From Prostheceraeus crozeri (Eukaryota > Platyhelminthes > Polycladida > Euryleptidae): 64,000 nucleotides of DNA. How positions within the stretch are numbered: the first letter of the stretch is position 1; every line of letters starts with the position of its first letter. The position numbers and the translations under genes are program-made. The stretch covers positions 434,001 through 498,000 of the forward strand of contig CAJQUW010009328.1 of assembly GCA_907163375.1 (NCBI GenBank), in the 5' to 3' direction. Below are positions 12,350 to 22,970 of this stretch, in pieces. The notes beneath the pieces are model-generated. The model did not search any database and was not told the origin of the DNA. It saw nothing but the letters and a program-made list of their open reading frames with translations.

Positions 12350-14648
12350 CCAGTTAAAGAGCTTTGAGCATCCACTTTTCTAGTGAGATTCTGACAGCTA
12401 TTGCTTGAGTGTATACGCTACTCAACTTGATAGGTCATCTAGCTAAAGAGTCTCAATGATGTGTTTACTTAGTCTTACTGATGTGCAGGATTTACTTAGT
12501 TTTGATCCAACTGTCTCCTACATACTTACTTTTACTTCACTTTGTACCGATAAAGCTTGGTTTATACATAGGGATGACTGCACTTCATAATGTGCATTCG
12601 TTGTCCAAAGTATAGCCTAAGCATAGCCATTAATGATTTTTAGGTTTTTAGTAAACGTTGCATTTTTAACTTTCTGTACGTCATTTGTCTGCTACCATTA
12701 CAACGATTTGATTTTTCTTAATCTCCAGAATTAGCCTACGCACGACAGCCGAAAAATTGGAAACTTATCATTTAGCCTACCTGCCTCACTCTTGACTAAT
12801 AATTGCATGAAAAGCAAGCATCTGTAGAGGATGCTTGTTGATATCTTTCGAACGAATGTAGACTTAATTTATTTCCAAACTTGCAGCAATTGCATTTCTG
12901 GCGTAGCAGTTCAGATGCGCTGATCAGAATTGAGTTCTATGTTACTTCCTCAATTGCCACAGCACAACTTTGTCATAGTAAAACCAAGGAAGAACAAAAC
13001 TTAATCTTGTTGAAGTCAAAACTCTTTACAAACTCGTGTTCATGAAATTGAACAGGTGTTCACTGCATTAGCCTCACTGACTTTAGTTTTTGTTGACTAT
13101 CGCTGCTCGCTGTTCACTCTGTTAGCTATTCTTCTCACAACCGCGACTCTCCTAATGCATTTTCATGCTTGCTTTCATCTTCAAAGTGTCCTAAGCTCTC
13201 ATCAAAAATCCCAAAATGACAATGATCGATTCGCAAGATTTCAATCTTGGTTAAACGCGCTAATTCACTTGTTAAAAACTCACCGCATCTCCATTAGATC
13301 CGTCTTCTTCATCTATTGACGACGAGACGCATGTTAAAAGAAAGATCACGATGCACAATCGAAGTAAGAAATTCATGGCTGTTGCAGAAGATGGCCGCAA
13401 CGGGTGGAGAAGTATTTCTTAAATAAATTCCGTGATTAATGTGAAGTTAAACAACCAGAGTGTCTGATCACTCATTTCATATGAAACAGAGCTAGAAATT
13501 TCAAGTTTGGCGGTGTGAAGATACTCCTCTGCCATTGGTTGACTTTGTCGACCAATTGGAGAATTTGATGGCCATTGATACTGTTAATATTTTCTGACAG
13601 ATTTCAACTTGTATTTTGCATCTCTTACAAGTGATTGAGGTTGTGTTCAACAAGTTAGAAGAAGCAAATTCGTACATATCAGCATTAAGAATTGGGCAAT
13701 GAACTGGATGCAATATCAAATATGTTCAGCAGTGGGCTGTCCTCAGTGATGTCACGGTAATATTTACAGTGGGTTAACGCTCGATATCAATGTTTTTCTG
13801 TAAGCGTTTCTGGTGGATTTCGCATATCAAAGTTTTAAAAGTTCATAAAGTTATATTGAAAGTGTCAATAAATTCAATGGCCTATTGAGGTAGGCCTGTA
13901 TGCATTTACACTTATATACACACATTTTAACTGCATGTAGATGTAGCACCATACTTACAGTAATTATATTCTCATGAACAAGAAAATACATGTCCTGCAT
14001 CGGTAAAGTGCAATGTGTGTAAACATGTAGGCCTACAGGATGCGTATATTAATCAATAATCACTTATCAAATCAATTAAAAAAATAGTCTAATATCTATT
14101 ATGCATACCGGTACATGGTTTACAAGTTAAAGCTGTTTTACAAGCTGATATTCTATATTCACAGAAATCTAGAAATCAGTTGCAACACATGCCAAAGTGA
14201 CGCATTATCTTCTGGATTCAATTTCTTTGATCTTGAGTCATTAGCGTCTCGATGATGAAGAATACAACTTCGAACATAGGAACTGACGGTAGGTGGCTAA
14301 CCTGCTGTGGTGCTTGCGATTATCCAATTTTTATCTCATCGTGGTCGCGAAAGACTTGATAATTTCCGAATGCAAAATGAGAAACTATCAGTGGGACTGC
14401 GCTAAATGGGGCAACAGGAAGTTGAAGCCTCATTTTTGGCATGATATTCTCATTCATTCATTTTCTCATAATGTCAACAAAGGGTTGCAAAAGGAACACG
14501 AAGAATTCCAGGATTGTCAGACGTTAGGACTTTATTCGGAGGTTCGGATAGTCTGGATATTTTGTCGACATCCAGCTTTGTCCGTTCTTTTTGTCAATTA
14601 CAAAGTAATTTGAGATGATGTTTTCTGCGGAGTTTCTTGGAAAAAGCA
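12350..14648. other. AT-rich stretch, no gene recognised
   Basis: No frame here carries a recognisable domain and no bounded repeat was seen. Confidence 0.55.
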
Positions 14649-14668
14649 GCGGAGTCATGTAAGCCCTA

Positions 14669-15131
14669 TTGAAAACAGAAAACAGAATACTACGTGATAA
14701 AATTGCGGAGTTAGAGAAATCTGTAGAGACTCAAAATATCCTTATCGAAAGATATGAAAGAGTTCAGCGTAGAAATAATGTTATCATTCATGGCGTCGAT
14801 AATGAGGCTAACTTGCAGGAAAAAGTTGAGGAAGTAGCCGAAGCCATGAATATTGACTTAGATGCTGATGATGACTGCTCCAGCAATCAGCATCCAGCGC
14901 ATCGGTAGGCCTCGTAAATCTACGCGCCCCGTTCGTCTGGTTCTGACAAAGCACACGAAATGTCAAGAAATGCTTCGAGCTTCCAAAATTTTAAAACAGT
15001 CAGCTCAGTTTACAAACATCTTTATCTCTCCAGATCTAACCCCTTACAGCAAAAGCAGAACAAGCATCTTAGAGATAAAAGAAATGAAGAGAAGGCAAAA
15101 GATGAGAACAGAGGAAAATCTATTCGAATAA
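14669..15131 (+). pseudogene. LINE ORF1-type protein, C-terminal remnant
   Basis: The first frame has a heptad-rich stretch (DKIAELEKSVETQNILIERY) followed by RRNNVIIHGV, the coiled-coil to RNA-binding transition typical of LINE ORF1 proteins. After a frameshift near 14880 the second frame continues with RPVRLVLTK, EMLRASKIL and FISPDLTP, which match the RNA-binding C-terminal half of the same family. These proteins coat LINE RNA and act as chaperones. The N-terminus is missing and no complete frame remains, so it is not functional. It lies directly upstream of the endonuclease, as expected. Confidence 0.75.
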
Positions 15132-15189
15132 TGAAGGATGTAGTATTTAGCGATAATGTCAAAATTTACTCACTTCCTGCAAATTTTCA

Positions 15190-15880
15190 GTGATGGATTT
15201 TAATTGTTCATATAATCCAAGTGTTAAGACACCGAATGGACTACCTCTTATGGTCTTAACAAATATAAGATCTTTGCTGCCGAAGATCAATGAGCTGCGC
15301 ACTATTGCCAAAATGAAAAATCCTGACATCATCTTAATAACAGAGACTTGGCTTAATGATTCAATTGTCGATGAGTTAGTCAGTATTTCGAATTTCACTA
15401 TATGTCGTTGCGATCGACCCAACCGACAAGGAGGTGGAGTGGCAATTCTCATCAAGAAGTGCCTATCTTTCAATACTGTTGTGAAATCTGCTCCAGGAAT
15501 TAATGACATTGAGTTTATTTCTGCCGAAATCCCTGAACTAAATATACGCATTTCATGTGTGCACAATGTACATTCCTCCTCATTGTAAAGCTGCGACTCT
15601 TTTACTAATTCACGAATTCTTGTGTGATAATTTTGAGAACTTTCTATTCAAGAATCCTCATTACCAATGCATCATTACCGGGGATTTCAATCACTTTGAT
15701 GTTCAATCTTTGTGTATAGATCTAGATCTCCATGACATTGTGTCAAGTCCTACAAGGAAAGAAAGTGTCTTAGATCATATATTGATATCCTCAGAACTAA
15801 GGCCGTCTTAGAACGTGAGCGATGCGATTTATGATTCACCGGTGGGAAATTCAGACCATTGTTTGATAACAGCCTGGCCT
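15190..15880 (+). pseudogene. LINE APE-type endonuclease domain
   Basis: Motifs appear in the expected order: TNIRSLLPKINEL, then ITETWL (metal-binding E), RQGGGVAI, GDFN and finally GNSDHCLI, whose D-H pair belongs to the catalytic site. This enzyme nicks target DNA to prime reverse transcription. A frameshift near 15557 and an in-frame TAG near 15810 break the frame, but the spacing between motifs is preserved. The domain runs straight into the RT part of the same ORF2. Confidence 0.85.
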
Positions 15881-18082
15881 CAGAAACGCTTGAAGCGAGT
15901 TAATTTTCGGACTGAGCTGGTTTATGACTTCCGAAAATCCAACATAGAGCACTTCTGCTGTATTGTGAAGTCCCATAACTGGGATGAAGTATTGATGGAA
16001 TCAGACTTGGATATGCAATGGAATAAGTTCAGTCAGGCTCTGAGTGAAATTGCAGAGATCTGTACCCCGCGAAGCTGTGTCTACATGTCAGACAATGATA
16101 AAGAGTGGATTACTCCCCTTACAAAGCTGCTCATCAGCAAAAGATGGGATGCCTATCGTCGCAAAGATTGGTCGCAATATTTGCATTACAAGGAAAAAGT
16201 TAAATTGGAAATAAAGAAATCAAAATTGATTTTGGCGGAGAAGTTAAAAAGCGGTACAAGAGGATTGTGGAATTTAGTGAATGCAATAAAAGGGAAGAAC
16301 ACGCCACGAAACAGTTTGATGACACTACTTCATGATTTCAATAGTGAGGAGCATCTCGCGAACATCCTAGCTCAACGGTTCCGAATACAATCTTCTGCTG
16401 ATTCAGAATATGACATCGACTCCACTCTCAACTCAAGTGACAGTGGTTGTGTTGAGGAGTGGAATATTTCGGTGACACAGATGAATGTCAAGAAGCAACT
16501 GTCCAGGTTGAATGTGAGCAAGACTGTTCCCCCGTCAGATTTACCTCCGCGTCTTTACGTAGCAGCCTGTAATGATAGTTCAAAACCTCTGACATTTATA
16601 TTTCGAAATTGTATTGATTTGAGAAGCATTCCCAATCAATGGAAGGAAGGAGTTATTTACCCTATACCTAAGACCACACCAGCCGATGTATCGAAAATGA
16701 GATAAATCACCATCTTACCGACGGCGTCAAAGATTCTTGAGAGGATCATATTGAACTCCTTAAGAGATAACTTTGAATTGCATTACGGTCACGAGCAGCA
16801 CGGCTTCCGTAGATGGGCTTCCACGGCTACCGCTTTAACTTAGTATCTATCCATGATGCTTTAACTAGACAAATGGATATGACTGACACAATTGGTTCAG
16901 CTCTCTAATTAGCTTCGATCTCAGTCGTGCGTTTGACCATGTTGACCACATTCACTTTGTTAACAAATTATCTGAACTCAGCTTTCCAAGAGGATTCTTG
17001 AAATGGATTCAGCATTATTTACAAGGAAGGACTTGCCAAGTTAAGGTTGGAAGTATTTTGTCAACTACTTTTGAAGTCAATGTCGGCGTACCTCAGGGCT
17101 CTATTTTAGCGCCATTTCCTTTTGGAATTTACATCGCAGACTTGAAAAGTTTTCATCAAGATACGGTTGTAGTGAAGTATGCGGATGACGTCTCTATGAT
17201 CACTCCAATTCAATACTCCAACCAACCGGCAAGGAATATTAAGAACGAAATTGAGAACATGAAATACTGGTGTCATGGGAACTCTATGGTCATTAATGTG
17301 TGGCTATTGTGGTCTCTTTCTCTCTCTCTCTCCTACTCTTCCCTATGCGTTTATGTTTTCCCCATTGTGTCACTGCTCGCTAGCGGACAAAACCATCTCG
17401 CCAGCGAGACTGACACACACACTCACGTACCTACGGAAATATACAGATGTCTTAACTGAACTCGCGTATTTTGGTATTCTCCACAAATGAAAGAAAGTCA
17501 CAAATAATGACATGTAAGAAAAATAATTATATTGCTGATATTGAGAGAGTTGTGCCTACTGTGAAACATATGAAGATTCTTGAATTGACTTTCTCCTCCG
17601 ATCTGAGTTGGTCCAGTCACATATCCAATGTGCGCGCAACAGCAAATAAACGGATGCATATCATTCGAACGTTGAAGCCTTTGACTACTGCGAATGAACT
17701 TCATCTTATATACACTTCGACCATTCGACCGCTTCTCGAATATGGCTCTCCATGCTTTGTCGGACTCAATCAAAATTTGAGTAAGAAGCTTTCCCGGGTA
17801 GAATCATACAAAATCATACAATTTGGAAGTGACTTCGCCAGTGGTTGCAGCCTTTCTTCCATGAAACATCGACGAGCAAACCAGAGTCAGAAGCTGTTCA
17901 CTGATGCTGTTAGTAACGAATTTCACGCTCTTCACTCATTGATCCCTAGAAAATTCGATAGAAGTGGGCATTTCTATGTTGAATGTTGTAGGACTAACCT
18001 CCGCCAACTTTCTTTCATTCCCCATACAGCATTGATAATGAATAATTTGCTATCTGCAAGCGAAGACCATGTACGAAAGTGA
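15880..18082 (+). pseudogene. LINE reverse transcriptase, broken by frameshifts and an insertion
   Basis: The RT motifs are spread over three frames: a finger region up to about 16705 (SIPNQWKEGVIYPIPK), then ITILPTASKILER and EQHGFRR. Motif A is SFDLSRAFDHVDH near 16905-16945, motif B is GVPQGSILAP (17085-17115), and the catalytic box is KYADD near 17175-17190. The thumb region (SSDLSWSSHISN, IRPLLEYGSPCF) is at 17590-17760. At least three frameshifts or stops are present, plus a segment of about 190 bp (17297-17489) after NSMVIN with no RT homology. The last readable codon is near 18082. Confidence 0.88.
17297..17489. mobile_element. Insertion inside the LINE reverse transcriptase
   Basis: RT homology stops after about 17296 and resumes near 17490. 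Between them is pyrimidine-rich (CT)n followed by CTCGCTAGCG and its near inverse CGCCAGCGAG, which can form a hairpin. No clear TSD was found, so MITE, SINE or simple-repeat growth are all possible. Confidence 0.5.
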
Positions 18083-18257
18083 CCTTTCAAAGTTTCTTGT
18101 GCTTCAAGCTATCTTTACTGCTTATTAGTTACGGTTGTTTACATTGCTCACTGTTATATATGTACGTCATAATCGTGATGCTATTTATCTGTGTATTGAC
18201 ACTGATTATCATTTTATTTTAAATACACGCTTCTACTACTACTACTACTACTACTAG

Positions 18258-19217
18258 TATTGAAAGTATTAAGTGAAAAATTGCGAAGAAACCACAAAAG
18301 TGCATCTTATAATGACAGAAAGTGCTTGAAAAAAGTTGAAACGACTTCACTACCATACAAACTTCATATATTATTAATGTTGCTTTGAATTTTCGTTTTC
18401 TATAAAGATATCAAAGAAAACGTATTCTAGAAAGCTACAGTGAGATTGTAGCTTCGAAAACAAAAATTTTCATTTCTAAATTTTCGATTTTAATTTCGAA
18501 AATCTTTTACTATGTTCAACAGCAAGCAGGAAGAACAGAAGAAGCAACAACTTCTGACTTTTCAAAGTTGGACATTATTATCACTTTACTTCACCTTAGT
18601 CATCACGATATCTAAACACAAGATCTGAAACCTTGACGTGAATCCTTGCGTCACGAATATTAAAAGCAACACATATCGAGAATTTACATTTTGATTTTTG
18701 CACGAGATTATTCTTATAATGAGAGATCTTCCACTAGTAACTGACGGACCTCATAAATCCATTTGTCCGAAGCTACTTCGACTTCTTCAATCGTAGCTTT
18801 CCGCTTTCTGTTAACACAACTCCCGTTTCCTTTCGATAGCTCATCCAAGGTGATTTTCCTTGAGTATTTTTGAGGGGCAATGTCGGTTAATATCGAAACT
18901 TTGATGTCGTAGATGAGTTCATTGGTTAACTGCTGTCCCTGCAGTCAGTGATAGCTGATCACAAGCCGCTACCAACATCTCCTTCTCTTTAATTTGTCCA
19001 CTTCAGCTTCCACCGTTTATTAGACATTGCTATCAACTGACTACTGAGTCATTCATTACATTCGACTCATTATCTCATGACGTTTTTAGATGACGCAGAC
19101 AATTTTGATTTCTGATTGGAGCATACACTATAGATTACAGAGGATTTCACCTGGTCAATGTTAATCGCGATCTCATGACGTTTTTGCGAGATGTACATTG
19201 TCAATTCTAATCGATAA
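18258..19217. other. No gene recognised
   Basis: AT-rich sequence between two LINEs with no frame over 60 codons and no repeat structure that I can support. Confidence 0.6.
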
Positions 19218-19230
19218 ATAATAAGATAAC
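19218..19230. repeat. 13-bp target-site duplication, 3' side of RTE element
   Basis: ATAATAAGATAAC is identical to 22958-22970 on the other side of the LINE, and flanks the element's 3' tail of repeated TAAG units. Confidence 0.9.
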
Positions 19231-19250
19231 TTACTTACTTACGTCTTACG

Positions 19251-22200
19251 TTAGCCGTTATCATCCTTGCGGAAAATGGCCTCCCTTGTGATACGAATCC
19301 ATGTCGCACGATCGCTAGCCGCCAGCCGCCAGTTCCTTGGGAGTTCGTCTCTCCATCTCTTTCTCTGTCCTCCACGGTTTCTTTTCCCTTCTCTTGGTAT
19401 CCATACTGTCGTTCTATGGCTCCATCTGTTATCGGGTCGCCTGATGACATGACCAGCCCACTTCCATTTGAGATGTTTCGCTTCTATCACAACGTCCTTT
19501 AACCCTGTTCGTCTCCTTACTTCTTCGTTTCTAACCTTGTCTTTCAGAGTGACTCCAATCATCCTTCGTTCCATCGCTCGTTGTGTTGTTCTGAGTTTAT
19601 TCTCTTGTGATCGTGTTAGAGACCAGGTTTGGGATCCGTATGTCAGGACAGGCAGAATGCACATATCGAACAACCGTTTTTTATTCTTCATCTCTATACC
19701 TCGTGATGTTAAGTAGGGCTTGAGTTTCCAAAAGGACTTCCACGCATTTTGTGTTCTTCTTAGGATTTCTTGTTCTTGGCGGGCTTGAAAGGAGATATTC
19801 TGTCCAAGGTAAATAAAATCGTCGACATAATCTATGACGTGTCCATTGATGTGGATTAAACTCTTTTGGCCGTTTGTCAAAATTTTTGTTTTCTCGTTGT
19901 TTATCTTTAAACCGACCTTTTTTCCCTGCTTATTTAGCTCATCTACAATTATTTGCATGGAAGTCGCGTCATCCTCAAAAATGGCAATATCATCTGCAAA
20001 TCTCAAGTTCATGAGACGTTCACCGTCGATGTTTATTCCTGCGTCTGTAGGGAAGTGACATGATCTGAATATGTCCTCTAATGTTGCCGTAAAGAGGACT
20101 GGGGATATGGGATCTCCTTGGCGAACGCCACGTTCAATGAGGAATTTCGGGCCTCTTGTTTCTAACTTTATGGAAGCTGTTGCATCACTATATATCTCAT
20201 TTAAAATTCTCCAAATTTTCCCTCTTACTCCCTGCTTTCTTACTGCAGTTAGCATCGCTGTGTGGCTAACAGAGTCAAAAGCTTTTTCATAGTCGATCAT
20301 AAGTATATAGAGAGTCTTGTTGTACTCTGTATACTTCTCAATCAGTTGATTTATCGAGTGTAGATGGTCAATTGTTGAGTAGCCTTTCCGGAAACCAGCT
20401 TGCTCTCTTGGTTGATTCCATTCTAATGTCTGTTTAATCCGGCGTTGTAAAACTCTGGTAAAGACTTTGTACAGATGACTTAGAAGGCTTATTGGTCGGT
20501 AGTTCTTTATGTTCTTACTGCAGCCTTTTTTGTAAATCACTACTACATCTGCGTTTCTCCACTCATGGGGCATCTGGCCACAATTCAAAATTCGGTTAAA
20601 GATTTTTGTCAGCATCTCAATCAAGGTTCCCCTCCAGCTTTTAACATTTCGCATATTGTTTCGTCTTCTCCTGGTGATCTATTATTCTTCATTTCCCTTA
20701 TTGCTAATTGTACTTCACCTTTCAAAATTTCAGGTGTCGGATTTTCTTTCTCTTCTTCTTCAATTTCTACATCTATTATCACATTTGCAAAATCGTTTTT
20801 GTAAAGCTCTCTATAGAAGTTGGTTATTTCTTCTAGTATTTCACGTCTGTTTGTAACGTCATTTCCATTCTTTGAGATACATCTTATCATTTTTCTGCCC
20901 GGATTCATTAGCCCTTGTGCTTTTTTCAACGATTTGTTCCTCTTTATGACCTCTTCTATTAGCTTTTCGTTGAATTCAGAAATATCTTGTTTAATCTTTT
21001 GTTTAGTCAATTTTCTGGTGATGGTAAACTCAACCTCTGCTTCGTTACTTTCTCTTCTTCTCTTCCGCAGTTCCTCTCGTTTATTAATCAGATTGACTGT
21101 GTCGTCTGTTAACTTTTTTGTTTTCGACATTTTCTCAATTTTCAATGACTTTGTTGTTTCTTTTATAGCGCAGGTGAACTTCGAATATTCAACATTTAGG
21201 TCATCTGTATCTTCAATGTGTAGACTCTCAAATCTATTGGAGAGTTTCAATTGAAATTCTCTTCTCCTGTCCAGTATGAAGTTGCCTGGAGTAGCGAGTT
21301 TCCTCATCTTTTTTGCTCTTTCTCGTTTCTCATTTATTTTCATTTTTGCTCTTAAAAGACGATGGTCAGAGTCAAAGTCGAATCGGTTAATAATTCCAAC
21401 ATCTAACACAAGATCGGGATCTCTACAGAGGATGAAGTCAATTTCATTTTTGGTTGTTCCATTGGGTGATTCCCAAGTCCATTTTCTATTTTGACTTTTT
21501 TTAAAGAAGGAGTTGGTTATCTTCAAGTTATTCGCAGCAGAAAATTCTATCAGTCTTGCCCCTCGCATGTTTCTTCTGCCATAACCGTAGTTCCCGATGC
21601 ATTGTTCGTTGTCCTGTTTTTCTCCAATTTTCGCGTTGAAATCGCCCATTACGATCGGCTTGCCACATCTATCATCGTCGATTACTGCCTGAATGTCGTC
21701 GTAGAAGCTCTCTACTTCTTCATCCTCGCTGTTGGAAGTAGGTGCATAAACTTGAATTAACTTTAAAGCTGTTCTTTTGTTTATTCTTAGGATCAGAACT
21801 GATATCATATCAGACTTCGAATAGTAATCTACGATATTGTCTTTCCACCTCCTGCTCACCCAGAATCCCGTACCTCTCGCGCCTCTTGATCCACTCCAGC
21901 ATAGAACATTACCTCCTTCGGTCTGCATCATTTCTTCTCCATTTCTCCTGGTTTCTCATAGGCCTAGAATATCTACATTCACAGATTCTAGGGCTCTTTC
22001 AGGTTCGTGTAGTCGAAAATCTCCACTTGGTTGGTCTATTAACGATCGACAATTGTATGTCGCAACAGAGATGTTTGTCGTCTTATTTCCTTTGCAGCAT
22101 CTTCTAACCCAATGATTCTTAGCACCCTCTGTTCTCTCATCATTCCTGTTGCTGCTTTGAAGGGTGACTCCAGAACTGCTGGGTACTGAGGGCCTATTCG

Positions 22201-22255
22201 TTGTGCTTAAATTCATCATATGAAGAGGGGTTGCCTTACTCGCCACGCTTGGCAC
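19251..22255 (-). pseudogene. RTE-like ORF2: endonuclease + reverse transcriptase, two lesions
   Basis: The protein begins with an APE-type endonuclease: VATYNCRSL, then VYAPTSNSEDEE, GDFNAKIGE and the catalytic DFDSDHRLL. The reverse transcriptase follows with AGFRKGYST, motif A DYEKAFDSV, motif B GVRQGDPISP and the catalytic LRFADDIAI. The C-terminal part has the RTE-style KWKWAGHVIRR and GGQRKRW. It nicks the target and copies its own RNA into the site. Two lesions are visible: an in-frame TGA at 21956-21958 just before ETRRNGEE, and a one-base frameshift near 20640 between the linker and the RT. With these the element cannot make its protein, although all catalytic residues remain. Confidence 0.9.
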
Positions 22256-22257
22256 TG

Positions 22258-22957
22258 CGGGTTGGCGAGGGTTGTGATTTTGGAGTAACTGTCTCCTAGA
22301 TGGATTGTCTGTTAGGACTAACGAATTCCATCTATCCGTGTCAGTCAGGGTTGTTCTTGATTTTATGATGCAATGACGATCCTTCTTTGGCTAACCTTGT
22401 AAGGTGGAATGGAATGCGTCTAGTGCTTTGATTCCTCTGCTGCCTCAATTTTTGGAGAAGAGAATACCTTACTTCCTTATTGAGGACAACATTGACCGTA
22501 TGCACTTGCCATTTCGACAACCGAGAACTCGTCCGACGTCAACTTTCTTTACCAGTCGCGATGTAAAATGACTGCAGCCAGCTTGTAGCCAATAGGATAT
22601 TCTTAGACTCGACGCTCAACCGCCCAAATAACCTTGACCGGTTGGCATTTCTGAGACCCATCCCCTACTTTTAGGTGGAATTTTCCCGAAGGTCCACCAA
22701 GGACAGTTTTGTTCCTCCTAAAGAAAACTGCCCTACCCACACGCTCATACGCCCGAAGCCGGTGGCACTGCTGGGTACGGTTATCCCGCCGTGACTCGGT
22801 CCCAGTGCCTGCTTTGGCCACCATGTGGTGTTCACCCCCTTGTCGCGGTGAGGCAGCAGGATGGACTTCCCCTTTCATCGAGCATCCCGACCAGATGGCA
22901 TTTCAGGACACCCTCCAGGGATTAAGGGGGGAGATGTGCGGCTGGTAGGATAACCAG
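22258..22957 (-). other. 5' leader of the RTE element
   Basis: About 700 bp separate the 5' TSD from the coding region. It is more GC-rich than the surroundings and holds a 91-codon open frame (22603-22878, minus) with no recognised domain. It probably contains the element's internal promoter, as in other LINEs; no specific site can be named. Confidence 0.6.
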
Positions 22958-22970
22958 ATAATAAGATAAC
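22958..22970. repeat. 13-bp target-site duplication, 5' side of RTE element
   Basis: ATAATAAGATAAC, exact match to 19218-19230. Confidence 0.9.

Larger units (their letters stand above)
14650..18257 (+). mobile_element. Degenerate CR1/Jockey-group LINE
   Basis: This is a non-LTR retrotransposon copied by target-primed reverse transcription. In order it holds the end of an ORF1-type protein, an APE-type endonuclease, a reverse transcriptase and a 3' tail of about eight CTA units (18233-18256). A short 3' microsatellite of this kind is usual for CR1/L2/Jockey-like LINEs. Frameshifts and stops break the coding region into at least six pieces, and a foreign segment interrupts the RT C-terminal part. 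The 5' end is probably truncated near 14650; no TSD was found. The clade is inferred from motif style and tail only. Confidence 0.85.
19231..22957 (-). mobile_element. Near-complete RTE-like LINE with 13-bp TSD
   Basis: This 3727-bp non-LTR retrotransposon lies on the minus strand. Both ends are fixed by a perfect 13-bp duplication. It has a leader of about 700 bp, one long endonuclease-reverse transcriptase frame with only two breaks, a very short 3' UTR, and a 3' tail of TAAG repeats (ACTTACTTACTT on the plus strand). The single-ORF layout, short 3' UTR and simple-repeat tail fit the RTE clade, as do the C-terminal motifs (RNEEVRRRTGL, KWKWAGHVIRR). The clean TSD and few lesions point to a recent insertion. 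Confidence 0.9.

Noticed and set aside
19267-21760. Plus-strand frames across the RTE element
   Set aside because: They are opposite-strand shadows of the minus-strand endonuclease-RT.
22603-22948. Separate genes in the GC-richer segment
   Set aside because: They lie in the 5' leader of the RTE element, between its TSD and ORF, and have no recognised domain.
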